DNA of 64,000 nt from CAVRUD01 sp963849635 (GCA_963849635.1 CAWKIA010000017.1:25783-89782), one strand, 5' to 3'; counted from the stretch's first letter, positions 49,049-57,726 are shown. Numbers and translations: made by a program. The notes: a model not told the origin generated them from the letters alone.

Positions 49049-50143
49049 TTAGTCCGCGACGCGCTCCACGAGTTCCGCGTCGTCGTCGGAGCCCGGGATG
49101 GAGTTGTAATCGACCCGTGCAATCGCAGGCAATTGCTCAGGGGCGGTGGGGACGGCCTCGATATCCTTGGCCGCGAGTTTGGCCGCCGCTTTGTCGAGCT
49201 GGGCCTGGCGGGCTTCGATCTCGGCCGGGGTTGGGTCGTGGACGTCCCAGGCGATGCCGACGAAGGCCAGCGCCCGGATCACGTAGCCGGTCAGGTCGTA
49301 CTCCCGCCAGGTCAGGCCGTGGTAGGCGGCCTTGGCGTTGGCGTGGTGGTTGTTGTGGTTGCCCTCGCCGCCCGTCAGGACGGCGATGAACCAATTGTTG
49401 CGGCTCTCGTCCTGGGTGTTGAAGCGGCGCTTGCCGAACATGTGGCAGACCGAGTTGACCGCGAAGGTGGCGTGGTTCACCAGCAGCATCCGGATGAGGC
49501 CGGCCCAGAGGAAGCCGCTCCAACCGGCGATCAGGCCCGGGATGAGCAGGCCGAGGACGACCCACCCTGCAAATGTGCGGTCGACGAACGAGACGACCTT
49601 GTCCTCTCTCAACCGCTTGGTGAAGCGGCCGAAGTCGGCCGGCTTGTCGTCGAACAGCCAGAAGATGTGGGAGTGGAGGAAGCCCTTGACGGTCTCGCGC
49701 CAGCCCTCGCCGAAATCGGCGTGGGGGGAATGGGGGTCGCCCGGTTGGTCGGCGTTGATGTGGTGGCGGCGGTGGTTATCGGCCCAGGTGATGACAGGGC
49801 CCTGGGCCGCCGCCGAGCCCAGGGCCAGGATGATGCCCTTGACCAGCCCGCGCGTCTTGAACGACTCGTGGGTGGCCAAGCGGTGGAACCCGAGGGTGAT
49901 TCCCTGGCCCGTGAGCAGGTAGCCGAGGATGGTGGTGATGACCACCTTCTTGCCGATTCGCCGCGTTTTCACCGCCCGGTGGAGGGCAAACGGGAACGCG
50001 ATCAGGGGGCCGACGGCCCAGATGGTGAGCACGATCTTGTGGATCAATCCGGTCGAGAGGGTGTCCGAATGCTGCTTGGGGGTCTCGCCGCCTATCTTGT
50101 CTACCGTGCCTGACTCGCCTACCTCGCCTACCTCGCGTCTCAT
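49049..50143 (-). CDS. Acyl-CoA / fatty acid desaturase (delta-9 type)
   Basis: 364 residues with four membrane helices. All three histidine boxes are present: GFHRLATHES (HxxxxH), NHRRHHINAD (HxxHH) and GEGNHNNHHANAKAAYHG (HxxHH). These bind the di-iron centre. The order and the WADNHRRHH context match stearoyl-CoA desaturase-like enzymes, which insert a double bond into acyl chains and adjust membrane fluidity. The C-terminal 60 residues are polar and variable (ARQAQLDKAAAKLAAKDIE). No electron-transfer partner is encoded nearby. Confidence 0.93.
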   Translation of the reverse strand: MRREVGEVGESGTVDKIGGETPKQHSDTLSTGLIHKIVLTIWAVGPLIAFPFALHRAVKTRRIGKKVVITTILGYLLTGQGITLGFHRLATHESFKTRGLVKGIILALGSAAAQGPVITWADNHRRHHINADQPGDPHSPHADFGEGWRETVKGFLHSHIFWLFDDKPADFGRFTKRLREDKVVSFVDRTFAGWVVLGLLIPGLIAGWSGFLWAGLIRMLLVNHATFAVNSVCHMFGKRRFNTQDESRNNWFIAVLTGGEGNHNNHHANAKAAYHGLTWREYDLTGYVIRALAFVGIAWDVHDPTPAEIEARQAQLDKAAAKLAAKDIEAVPTAPEQLPAIARVDYNSIPGSDDDAELVERVAD

Positions 50144-50522
50144 GAAGGGCCTTTCAAAAGCAGGGTGACAGGACGCGCGTTCCCAGTGCCCGCGCGATCA
50201 CGGGCACTGGATACGACCGTTGGTCGTGTGCGCCGAATTGTGCCTGCGGGGTTCACCCTACCACCCTTTCACCCGGGCGGGCCATGAGGAGATGCCGTCG
50301 CGTTGTCTATGGTGGCGCGTCGACTGTCATTCCCGGGCCGATCGGCGTTGTCGAGGTATCCGCTTGTGGGGCCCTTTCTCCAACGGGAGGCATCGCGGTG
50401 GGCGGTCGGGCAGGGCAAGCCCTGCCCCTACATCGGACAGCCTCTCCGCGGAGCATTTTCGGCTACGCTCACGCCAGTGGACGGAGAAAACGGGACGAGG
50501 GGAGTGCGATGGCGGTCCCGCG
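50144..50522. other. Divergent intergenic region with a REP-like palindrome
   Basis: It lies between the minus-strand desaturase and plus-strand NUDIX genes, so promoters for both must lie here; none is obvious. GGCAGGGCAAGCCCTGCCCC (about 50409-50428) is a near-perfect inverted repeat followed by TAC, equal to GTAGGGGCAGGGCTTGCCCT on the other strand. The same GTAGGGGC start occurs at 51365. Confidence 0.45.
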
Positions 50523-50975
50523 ATGACCGGGCATAAGCCGACTGATCCGGTTCCGATCTGCGCCGGGCTGTTGATCGAGCGGCGCGTGGAGGGCCTTTTC
50601 CTGCTGCTGGGGAAGCGGGCGGCGGGGCGGAGGTTCTACCCTGGCGTCTGGGACCTGATCGGCGGGCACGTCGAGGCGGGCGAGACGCCGGAGGAGGCGC
50701 TGGCGCGCGAACTCCGGGAGGAGATCGGGGTGACGCCGCGCTCCTGGTGGGAGGCGGCGCGGGTGGTGGTGCCGGCCGCCGCTCCGGGGGAGGCGGACCT
50801 GGATTTTTGGCTGTACGTGGTGACGGCCTGGACGGGGACACCGCGCAACCTGCTGCCGGAGGAGCACGACGAGATCGCCTGGTTTCCAATGGAGGAGGCC
50901 TGCCTGTTGGACCTGGCCGACGAGTCCTATCCGGAGCTGTTCCGCCGGGTAGGGAGAATGGCGGAGTGGGTGTGA
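50523..50975 (+). CDS. NUDIX hydrolase
   Basis: 150 residues from ATG 50523. The NUDIX box is complete: GGHVEAGETPEEALAREL then REEIGV, with Glu residues for Mg2+. FLLLGKRAAGRRFYPGVWDL before it is typical of MutT-like enzymes. The C-terminal half reads DLDFWLYVVTAWTGTPRN and EHDEIAWFPMEEA. It hydrolyses a nucleoside diphosphate linked to some group; the exact substrate is unknown. It overlaps or abuts the chorismate-mutase-like gene, so they are cotranscribed. Confidence 0.9.
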   Translation: MTGHKPTDPVPICAGLLIERRVEGLFLLLGKRAAGRRFYPGVWDLIGGHVEAGETPEEALARELREEIGVTPRSWWEAARVVVPAAAPGEADLDFWLYVVTAWTGTPRNLLPEEHDEIAWFPMEEACLLDLADESYPELFRRVGRMAEWV

Positions 50976-50992
50976 GCGAGGAGGAGATGGCG

Positions 50993-51310
50993 ATGGAGCG
51001 CACGCCAACCGGCCGCCCGGCCGCGGGGTTGACTGGCCTGGACGAGGTGCGAGCGGAGATCGATCGGATCGACGTGGCGTTGATCGGGTTGCTGGCGGAG
51101 CGGGCTGCCTACGTCCGCCGGGCGGGTGAGCTGAAGCGGACCGAGGCCGAGGCTCGCGCTCCGGCCCGGGTGGAGGCAGTGATCACACGGGTGCGAGCCC
51201 AGGCGAAGGAAGTGGGGCTGTCGCCGGAGGTGGCGGAGCGGACCTGGCGGGCGATGATCGCCGCGTTTATCGACCAGGAGATCGCTGATATCGCGGAGAC
51301 GGACGGGTAG
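50993..51310 (+). CDS. AroQ-type chorismate mutase-like protein
   Basis: 105 residues from ATG 50993, six bases after GGAGGAG; GTG 50972 (overlapping the NUDIX stop) and ATG 50987 are also possible. One AroQ domain: LDEVRAEIDRIDVALIGLLA (Arg and Asp of helix 1), RAAYVRRAGELKRTEAEARA (Arg and Lys of the active site) and SPEVAERTWRAMIAAFIDQE. It may convert chorismate to prephenate, but similar small proteins do isochorismate-pyruvate lysis or act elsewhere. No other aromatic amino acid gene is nearby. Confidence 0.78.
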   Translation: MERTPTGRPAAGLTGLDEVRAEIDRIDVALIGLLAERAAYVRRAGELKRTEAEARAPARVEAVITRVRAQAKEVGLSPEVAERTWRAMIAAFIDQEIADIAETDG

Positions 51311-51554
51311 ACGGGGAGGCCGGAAGGAACGAAAGGGGACGTGAGACGGGGCGTTCGGTTGGTGGTAGGGGCGCATGGCATGCGCCCGGCTGCCCGGACG
51401 CCGCGTTCCGCGTTGTCGCGGCGGACCGGTAGGTGGGCGTCGCCCCGACCCCGAAGCGCCGCCGTCACCGGCCGGGCGCATGCCATGCGCCTCTGCGGGT
51501 CTGCTGGAATGCCCGCTTCGTTTCTCCTCGGCTCCAACGTCTCGTGTCTCGCGT
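51311..51554. repeat. REP-like palindromes GTAGGGGCGCATGGCATGCG
   Basis: GTAGGGGCGCATGGCATGCG at 51365-51384 and GGGCGCATGCCATGCGCCTC at 51474-51493 are palindromes holding the same word GCGCATG in opposite order, about 110 bp apart. GACGGGTAGACGGGGAGGCC (51300) and GTCTCGTGTCTCGCGTCTAC (51539) are arms of another heptamer type. No gene. Confidence 0.55.
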
Positions 51555-51731
51555 CTACCCGACCAGCATCGCGACGGCGCGGGCGGCGCGGCGGAGGAAC
51601 GACATCTTTGGGGCGCGGGAGCGGCTGGGGAGGCTCGGGCTGGCCTGGCGATGGAAACGGGCGGCCTCGGCCAGGGGCTGCTCGAGCTCCATGGTGCGGA
51701 CGTTCATCATGTTGTGCGGATGGGGGAACAT
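51555..51731 (-). CDS. Small protein of unknown function
   Basis: 58 residues from ATG 51731. The ribosome-binding site AAGGAG lies six bases upstream and is one of the best in the window, the main reason to accept it. Sequence: MFPHPHNMMNVRTMELEQPL, then a Ser/Pro/Arg-rich middle and SFLRRAARAVAMLVG at the end. No domain recognised. The open frame upstream to 51839 adds nothing protein-like. Confidence 0.45.
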   Translation of the reverse strand: MFPHPHNMMNVRTMELEQPLAEAARFHRQASPSLPSRSRAPKMSFLRRAARAVAMLVG

Positions 51732-51904
51732 GGTGATCTCCTTGGCGGCTGTGGATGATGGGTGGATGTTGGTGGTGCCGGGCTGACCCGACCTCACTTG
51801 CTTGCTGCCTACCTTAGGGAGCGGCGGATTGGTGGGCATCGGCGAGATTGCCGAGACCTTGCCGCTGGGGGTACTTAATCATTTGGGTCTTCCGGGCATC
51901 TTCC

Positions 51905-51990
51905 CGGGGGGACAGCCCTGGAGGGCTGTGGGGACAAAGCTGGCGCTTTGTGGGGACACGGCTATCGCCGTGGGGGGGAGAGGGGAGACG
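51905..51990. repeat. Second array of GGGGACA hairpin units
   Basis: Three units of the type found at 35161: ACAGCCCT/AGGGCTGT, ACAAAGCT/GCTTTGT and ACACGGCT/GCCGTG, each after GGGG(GG), then GGGGGAGAGGGGAGACGGG and CAGAAC. The order of stem words differs from the first locus. The array stops where the IS630-like sequence begins. Confidence 0.8.
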
Positions 51991-52069
51991 GGCAGAACAG
52001 ATCCATCAGTCGGCCGGTTGCGCAGAAGTTCTGGACCGGGCAGGAGGTGGGGGATCAGGAGGACCGCGC

Positions 52070-53152
52070 ATGGACCTCTCCCCGCACCTGGCGACGTTTG
52101 CGCCGCCTCGCCCGCACCGACCCGGACCCGCGCCGTCCGGCACCGCGCCGACGCCCTCGTCCTGGACGCCGCCGGCCTGACGCTGACGGAGGCGGCCCGC
52201 CGGCTCGGGCGCGTCCCGGACCAGCCTCCGTACCTGGCGCGACCGCTTCTGGCGGCGGGCCGGGCCGGGCTGGCCGATCGGGGCCGGCGCGGCCGCCCGC
52301 CGAAGCTCGGCGAGGCGGCGCGCAGGCGGCGGGCCGACGTCCTGGTCGAGTCGCCCCTCGACCACGGCTACCCGGTCACGACGTGGACCGTCGCCGACCT
52401 CGCCGCCCTGCTGGGGCGGCACGGCTGGGCGGTCAGCGACGCGACCGTGAACCGGACGGTGCGCGCGAAGGGCTACCGCTACCGCCGCCCACGGCACGAC
52501 CTGACCCACCGCCAGGATGCCGACGCCGTCGCCGCCGCGAAGCACGCCGTGGCCGAAGTCCAAAAAAGGGGGCTGCTGCCGGGGCTGGATTCGGCCTTCT
52601 CACCTGGACGAGTGCGACCTCCACACCCACCCCCACCTGGCAAAGGTCTGGCAGCGCCGGGGCGCGCCGATGAGGGTGGCCGCCGCCGGCCAGGACGAGC
52701 GGCGGGCGGTGTTCGGGGCGCTGGACTACGCCAGCGGGCGGCTGAGCTGGCAGGTGTGCGCGGCCAAGAGCGGGGCTGCCTTCGCCGTCTTCCTCGCTCG
52801 GGTCGCCCAGACGTGGCCGGACCAGACGCTGGTCGTGGTGCTGGACAACGTCAGCTACCACCGCTCCCCGCCGGTGCGCGCCTGGTGGGCGGCGCAGGAG
52901 GGGTGGGTAGTCCTCTTCTGGCTGCCGGCCTACACGCCGACCCTCAACCTGCAGGAGCGGGTCTGGCGCTTCCTCAAGCACGAGCTCGCCGGCCACCGCT
53001 TCTGGGCCGATGCCGACGGGCTGGAGGCGGTCGCCGCTGTCCTCCTCGGGCGCATCGAAGCGCGCTTCCACGTCGATCCGCCGCCCAGCATCCGCCTGGT
53101 CAACAGTTTCTGCCGCTCCGCTTGGCAGAACGATTTCCGATCGGGCGGCTAG
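52070..53152 (+). pseudogene. IS630-family transposase, decayed
   Basis: The N-terminal HTH region shifts frame several times (LRRLARTDPDPR, then HRADALVLDAAGLTLTEAAR, then SRTSLRTWRDRFW, then GRAGLADRGRRGRPPKLGEA). Near 52590 it moves into the DDE domain: LDECDLHTHPHLAKVWQRRG (first Asp), VVVLDNVSYHRSP (second Asp) and LPAYTPTLNLQERVWRFLKH (Glu). The catalytic triad is complete, but at least three frame changes precede it. IS630 elements move by cut and paste at TA sites. No terminal inverted repeats could be matched, so the ends are unknown. Confidence 0.85.
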
Positions 53153-53157
53153 GACGC

Positions 53158-53524
53158 GTGGGCGGCGTTGCGCCGGCCGCCACGCTCCTCTCTCTGCTGG
53201 CGTTGCTGGTTACGGTGAGTGGGGCGTTGGCGGTGCCGACAGCCGAGACCACGAACCGGGTGCAGCGCCTGACGCTGCTCGGCGTGGAGGAGACGCGTGT
53301 GGTGAGCCGATCCGGTGCCTCGGGTCGATGAAACCGAGAAGCACCAGCTGCTGCCGAACGATGGCTTCCATGATGCCAAACCACCGGCCGACACCGCCGA
53401 TGACCCCAAGGCCGAATCCGACGGTGATAAGAGCGCTCAGGGAGATTCGGGCCCAGGGGGTCAGGTGATCATCTCGACCCCAGTGGAGGAGGCGGACGAC
53501 TCCACCATCTCCGGCAACGGGTAG
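53158..53524 (+). CDS. Possible small exported protein, frameshifted
   Basis: A GTG at 53158 gives a hydrophobic start (APAATLLSLLALLVTVSGAL, then AVPTAETTNRVQRL). After a frame change near 53320 it gives VDETEKHQLLPNDGFHDAKP and ending EEADDSTISGNG at 53524. A terminator between convergent genes follows at once, which favours the plus strand. The minus strand also offers a hydrophobic frame (ISLSALITVGFGLGVIGGVG) with similar codon bias, so the call is weak. Confidence 0.3.
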
Positions 53525-53559
53525 GCCAGGGCCGACTGAGCGACGAGGACCTTCCGCGC

Positions 53560-53602
53560 AACGCACCCTCGGACGACCATCAAGGCCGCCCGAGGGTGCG
53601 TT
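53560..53602. terminator. Bidirectional terminator
   Basis: AACGCACCCTCGG and its exact complement CCGAGGGTGCGTT around a 17-base loop, between convergent features, 20 bp after the VOC gene stop on the minus strand. Confidence 0.7.
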
Positions 53603-53621
53603 CGCCTGATCGATTGATGGT

Positions 53622-54131
53622 TTAGGTTGTTGGGGCGGAACCGGGCGTCTTGGTTGGGTCCAGGGCGGTGACCTGGGTCTCGTCGCCGAAGACGCCGGTG
53701 CCGGGGACCTGCTCGTCGGAGACGGTGGCGTCACGCATCCAGGGGGTGTTCGTCACGGCTACCAGTATTCCTTCGGGCGAGAGGAAGCGGGTGACAGACT
53801 GACCCCAGGGCTCGGTCCGATTTTCAACGAGGAGTTGGTAGCCGCGGTCGCGCAGCTCGGCGGTGGCGGCGTCCATGTCGGCGACATCGAATTCGAGCCA
53901 GGCCTGGGGAGGGGCGATCTCGGCGGGCCAGGTATCGGTCCCGAAGCACGATTGGGCGGCCTGAGAGAGGGGCCAGATGGCGAACGCCTTCGCTCCCGCT
54001 AGCTCTTCGGTGTGGTGGTAGAGGCCGTCGTCGGTGTGGAATGGCACCCCAAAGACATCCTGGTAGAGGGTGCGGCTCTGGTCGATATCCCGGCTGATGG
54101 GGCCGAAGCCCGCTACGAAGAGGACGTTCAT
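53622..54131 (-). CDS. VOC-family (glyoxalase-fold) protein
   Basis: 169 residues. One VOC domain of two beta-alpha-beta-beta-beta units: VLFVAGFGPISRDIDQSRTL, YQDVFGVPFHTDD, AWLEFDVADMDAATAELRDR and VTRFLSPEGILVAVTNTPWM. Metal ligands are not obvious in the first unit, so it may be a binding or resistance protein in place of a metalloenzyme. The C-terminal 35 residues are a Thr/Pro/Gly tail. No signal peptide. Substrate unknown. Confidence 0.82.
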   Translation of the reverse strand: MNVLFVAGFGPISRDIDQSRTLYQDVFGVPFHTDDGLYHHTEELAGAKAFAIWPLSQAAQSCFGTDTWPAEIAPPQAWLEFDVADMDAATAELRDRGYQLLVENRTEPWGQSVTRFLSPEGILVAVTNTPWMRDATVSDEQVPGTGVFGDETQVTALDPTKTPGSAPTT

Positions 54132-54296
54132 CGCTGGTTGCTCATCCTGTTCCGCGGTTCCCGCCCAGCGGCCGGGCTGGGGTCCGCAATCGTGCCGGAC
54201 GAATCTGTCCGGTCTCTTCCAGGGTATGGCCCGCCCGGTGACAACAGCCTGTCACCAATCGCGGCGGGTGGTCGGCAATCGCGGTCCGGAGTCGTG

Positions 54297-55074
54297 CTAC
54301 ACCGGGACGTACCGATCGAGCAGCTCGCGCAGATCCTGTGCCTTGCCGACCAGCTCATCGCTTTCCAGGCGGCCGATCTCGAAGAGTCCCGGCAGGCGGG
54401 CGTACAGCTCGGGCAGGCCGAGGATGTCGACGACCTGATCGCGGATCCACTTGTCGTAGGCGATCGGGTAGGTGCGATGGGCGATGAACAGGGCCTGGAG
54501 GAAGATCCGGAATGATGCCCAGAGCCGGGCGAACGCCTGGAAGTAGAGGCCGCGGGCCACGTACAGGGGGATATGGTCGAGGAAATGGGCGCAGCACCAG
54601 CGGGTGTCCGCCAGCCGTGTCCGGCGGAGCTCCTCGTCGTAGTAGGGCAGCCACTCGGCGCGCAACTGGTGCAGGCGGTCGCCCCGCTGCCAGAGCGGGG
54701 CCGAGTAGGCGAGGGCGTTGCCGACGGCGATCTCGACGTCGTCGGGATACTCGTCGGCGGGATGGGGATCGGGGCCGAAGCGGCCGTCGATGACGTTGGG
54801 GTGGACGACCGAGAAGGCGCCCACCGAATGCAGGGCCGCGATGGCCGGGTCGTGGAGTTCGTGCGTCGGCCCAGGCCGCCTCCAGCGTGGCGATGTCCTC
54901 GCCCTTGGGGACGAGCACGGTGATGTCGAGGCAGCTATCCGGGGTTGCCTGCCCGCGGGCGCAGGAGTTGACGAGCAGGATCGCGTCTGGCTCGGGGCGG
55001 GCGGCGAAGAACGCCACCGCCGTCTCCGCGGCGCGAGCGTGCTCGGGGGTCGGGTAGGCCGGGGAGTAGCGCAC
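54297..55074 (-). pseudogene. Nucleotidyltransferase-like protein, frameshifted
   Basis: Two frames join near 54865. The first (from ATG 55074) reads MRYSPAYPTPEHARAAETAV, DAILLVNSCARGQATPDSCL and DITVLVPKGEDIATLEAAWA. That is a pol-beta-type nucleotidyltransferase core (G.S..RG.at..SDlD), with Asn-Ser for Gly-Ser and Cys-Leu-Asp at the catalytic pair. The second reads THELHDPAIAALHSVGAFSV, EYPDDVEIAVGNALAYSAPL and YLPYYDEELRRTR-like helices to LLDRYVPV. About 258 residues when joined. It may transfer a nucleotide to a small molecule. One single-base break only. Confidence 0.65.
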
Positions 55075-55345
55075 CGCTGGGCCTTTCGATCGGGCACGGT
55101 TGCCGGTAGGCGGATGATACCCGCCCTATGCCTCGGAGGCACTCCCGCCGAGCCCGGGATGGTGTGGGCGTTGGCATGGATAACGGCTGTTTTTGGCCTC
55201 ACAATGCTGTGTGCGTGCGTTGGGAGTAGAGGCGCGGTGGGGGTGGTCGTGGGCTCGGGTTGGCACGAGTTGTGCTGGTGAGACAACACTCGGGCCAACG
55301 CCGGAGTTGATGGTCTATCACCTCGGGAACACAAAGGACATACCG

Positions 55346-55618
55346 ATGAGCATCTGCGCTATTCGGTACCGTTTCGACGGGCCTGGACCGGCGTCGTTTC
55401 TCGTCGAGTACGCGGGGATACTGCGGGTCTACTGCCGCGGCGTGCTGTCGGCGCCCCTCTCCGATGGGCAGGTGAAGGCGCTGCTGACCGACCCGAAGCG
55501 CCACTGGGTGGCGGCGTCGGGCGAACTGGTCATCGAGACAATGGACGACCACAGGGTTGGGATCGCCGGGGCGCTGCCGGTGGATGCCGGCGATACCGAC
55601 TACGAGACTGCCTCGTAG
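55346..55618 (+). CDS. Small protein of unknown function
   Basis: 90 residues from ATG 55346 with AAAGGA upstream. Compact and beta-rich: SICAIRYRFDGPGPASFLVE, YAGILRVYCRGVLSAPLSDG, LLTDPKRHWVAASGELVIET. No signal peptide or membrane segment. No family recognised; composition and start signal support a real gene. Confidence 0.5.
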   Translation: MSICAIRYRFDGPGPASFLVEYAGILRVYCRGVLSAPLSDGQVKALLTDPKRHWVAASGELVIETMDDHRVGIAGALPVDAGDTDYETAS

Positions 55619-55785
55619 GCCGGTAGCCGTGGTCCGCGGCCTGGCCTCCGCGGAGGGCGCCGCCGGCCCGGCGATCTACCGGCGACGCCCGCGATCACGC
55701 AATCTGTTATCGACCCGCGGGGCGTACCCGGCCTCGCGAACGTCGTGCGTTCAACCTCCATAGCTTCCCGCGGTGCGTCAGCGGC

Positions 55786-56347
55786 TCAGCAGCAGAATGC
55801 GTCCGGTCCGTCGGCGCAGTCGCCATGCTGTGCGCAGTCGGGGTAGCACGCATCGCAACTGCAGCACGTATCAACGCCGGGCACGCACGTTAAGGGCGGC
55901 TCCGACGCAGGTCCCGGAGGATTCGCAGGTGCTGCCGGAGCAAGTCCCGGAGCAGAAGTTGCCGCACGACCCGCAGTTGTTCGGGTCGGACGTGAGGTCG
56001 ACGCACGCGCCGAAGCAGTTCACGGTCCCCTGCGGGCAGCAGACCACCCCGGCCGGGCAGCGGCACTCCCCCTTCTGGCAGACCGCGCCGGAGAGGCAGA
56101 CGTTCCCGCAGCTGCCGCAGTTGTACGGGTCGCTCTTGCGGTTGTAGCAGCCATCGGGGCAGGCGTCGGTGCCGGCCGGGCAGTTGCAGTCGCCCTTCTT
56201 GTTGCGGATCTGGCCGGGCGGGCATGGTGATTGGGCGGAGGCAGCCCGGGCGCTGGCGAGGAGCGCGCCGATGCCGGCGAGGAGCCCGCGGCGAGTTTTG
56301 GCCGCAGCCAGGGACTGGGTCAGGGCATCAAAACGGCGTGGGTCCAC
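55786..56347 (-). CDS. Cys-rich exported protein, frameshifted near the C-terminus
   Basis: GTG 56347 begins VDPRRFDALTQSLAAAKTRR, a Tat-type signal (KTRRGLLAGIGALLASARAA, cleavage near ASAQS) nearly the same as that of the divergent neighbour at 56664. The mature part has paired-Cys repeats: CPAGTDACPDGCYNRKSDPY, NCGSCGNVCLSGAVCQKGEC and CVDLTSDPNNCGSCGNFC (the NCGxCGxxC stigma-type repeat). One frame ends at 55871; another, entered near 55890, adds CVPGVDTCCSCDACYPDCAQ and ends CC-stop at 55786, a better end for a Cys-rich protein. Probably an extracellular disulfide-knotted protein. Confidence 0.75.
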
Positions 56348-56406
56348 CTGTGTTCCCCTGCAATACGTATTGAGTTGTGCGGCCAATATGCCGCTTGGAT
56401 GGTGCC

Positions 56407-56435
56407 ACTCTACGCCACTGTATGGGCTGGGTCAA
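56407..56435 (-). promoter_or_regulatory. Promoter of the minus-strand Cys-rich gene
   Basis: On the minus strand TTGACC (56435-56430), a 17-bp spacer and TAGAGT (56412-56407). The same hexamers and spacer occur in mirror position at 56580-56608. Confidence 0.7.
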
Positions 56436-56579
56436 TCCGGTCCCAACTATCGGGTGTGATGCAGAAGTGGCGGGGTGGGGCTGTAGGAGTAAGGCGGCCG
56501 TTCGCGTCCTACCGGCCTTTTCCCTCAGGCCCCCGCGCTGCCCTCCGTTCTTGCATCGCACCCAGTCCGAATCATCTGA

Positions 56580-56608
56580 TTGACCCAGCCCATATGGTGC
56601 CGTAGAGT
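56580..56608 (+). promoter_or_regulatory. Promoter of the plus-strand Cys-rich gene
   Basis: TTGACC (56580-56585), a 17-bp spacer and TAGAGT (56603-56608). The flanks, including GACCATCC and the GGGGAACACGG ribosome-binding region, are also shared with the divergent gene. Confidence 0.7.
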
Positions 56609-56663
56609 GGGACCATCCCCGCGGCGCGGCGGCCGCACACCTTCAGAGCGAAGGGGAACACGG

Positions 56664-57224
56664 ATGGACCCACGACGGTTCGATTCCCTGGCCCGGTCCA
56701 TTGCCGCGCCCAAGACCAGACGCGGCCTGCTCGGCACCCTCGCCGCTTTTGGAGCGGGCCTGGGCGGCGCCCGTGCTGGGGACGCTCAGGTCTCGCAGGC
56801 GCAGTGCGGCAACAAGGTCTGCGCCTCCAACCCCGGTGTCTGCACGGGCGGCTGCGTCTGCTGCGCCTACAGCAACGGCAACTCCCGCTGCCTGCCACCC
56901 ACCAAGTGCACCGCCCCGGGCACGGTCGCGACGACGACCACGACGCTTCCCCCGCCCACCATTCGCATGTTTCCCATCCTGCAGGGATTGCAGTGCACGG
57001 CCACGTTCTTTGCCGACTACTTCCCTGCTGGGGACTTCGATGTGACGCTGGTTCGTGACGGTGGCCCCCCCGAACTCTTGAACGAGGTGATCATCGACGC
57101 AGGCGAAGTCGTCCAGGAAGTGCTCGTTCACACCTATCTCCTCGCCCCCGGCATTTTCGGGTCGATCACCGTGGCTGATGGGGCATTTTCCTTGACGTTC
57201 GGCTTCGAGTTCTCCTGCGAGTAA
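56664..57224 (+). CDS. Exported protein with Cys module and beta domain
   Basis: 186 residues from ATG 56664. Tat-type signal RSIAAPKTRRGLLGTLAAFG, cleavage near DAQVS. Then a module CGNKVCASNPGVCTGGCVCC and AYSNGNSRCLPPTKC that repeats the first module of the protein at 46410 almost word for word (CGNVVCASNPGICKPGCVCC). A short Thr linker leads to a beta-rich C-terminal domain (LQGLQCTATFFADYFPAGDF, GIFGSITVADGAFSLTFGFE). The module is thus mounted on different C-terminal domains in two genes. It is probably secreted; function unknown. Confidence 0.8.
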   Translation: MDPRRFDSLARSIAAPKTRRGLLGTLAAFGAGLGGARAGDAQVSQAQCGNKVCASNPGVCTGGCVCCAYSNGNSRCLPPTKCTAPGTVATTTTTLPPPTIRMFPILQGLQCTATFFADYFPAGDFDVTLVRDGGPPELLNEVIIDAGEVVQEVLVHTYLLAPGIFGSITVADGAFSLTFGFEFSCE

Positions 57225-57237
57225 GGTCAACGAACAC

Positions 57238-57726
57238 CTAGGCGTCCGCCTTCGCCTCCGCCCATTCCCATTCCTGAGGGTCCCAATCCCACACGTCGGC
57301 CACACCAAGGCGGGTCAGCATGTGCTGGGCCTCGGCGCGGTGGCGGGCGTTGTGGAGGGGGACCTGGAGGATGGTGATGCCGAGGGTGCACAGGTCGCCG
57401 TGGTGGTCGGGGAAGTGCTCCTCCGTGCGGCCCTCGGCGTGGATCCGGCGGGCCAGGGCCGCAAACGCGGCGTGATTCCGCTCGAAGTGCTCGCGCAGCT
57501 CGGGAATCGACAGGGGGCGCCCGAGTTTCGGCGGGATCGCTTCCCTGCCCATCAGGGCGACCCAGAAGCCGACGATGTAGATCAGGTGATCGAGGGTGTC
57601 GCGCAGCGAGCCGTGGCCGGCGTCGATAGCCTGGTCGAGTTGCTCGTCGGTGAGCGCTTGGCTGCGTTCGAGCACCATCATCGTCGCCCAGTGATCGTGC
57701 CCCAGCAGGCGATCGAGCAGATTCAT
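57238..57726 (-). CDS. DinB-family protein
   Basis: 162 residues. DinB four-helix bundle with His ligands in LLDRLLGHDHWATMMVLERS, LRDTLDHLIYIVGFW and VPLHNARHRAEAQHMLTRLG. The last motif (H..RHR.e...ml..lG) is typical of this family. It is unrelated in detail to the DinB gene at 27898 (different spacing). Possible metal-dependent thiol transferase or damage-response protein. The longer frame upstream to 58211 is noise. Confidence 0.85.
   Translation of the reverse strand: MNLLDRLLGHDHWATMMVLERSQALTDEQLDQAIDAGHGSLRDTLDHLIYIVGFWVALMGREAIPPKLGRPLSIPELREHFERNHAAFAALARRIHAEGRTEEHFPDHHGDLCTLGITILQVPLHNARHRAEAQHMLTRLGVADVWDWDPQEWEWAEAKADA

Noticed and set aside
52560..52620. Programmed frameshift in the IS630 transposase
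   Set aside because: No slippery A-run with a fitting downstream frame; further frame changes in the N-terminal part point to decay.
51990..53160. Terminal inverted repeats for the IS630 element
   Set aside because: GGCAGAACAGAT near 51983 and GGCAGAACGATT near 53124 are in the same orientation, and the latter is coding, so they are not inverted ends.
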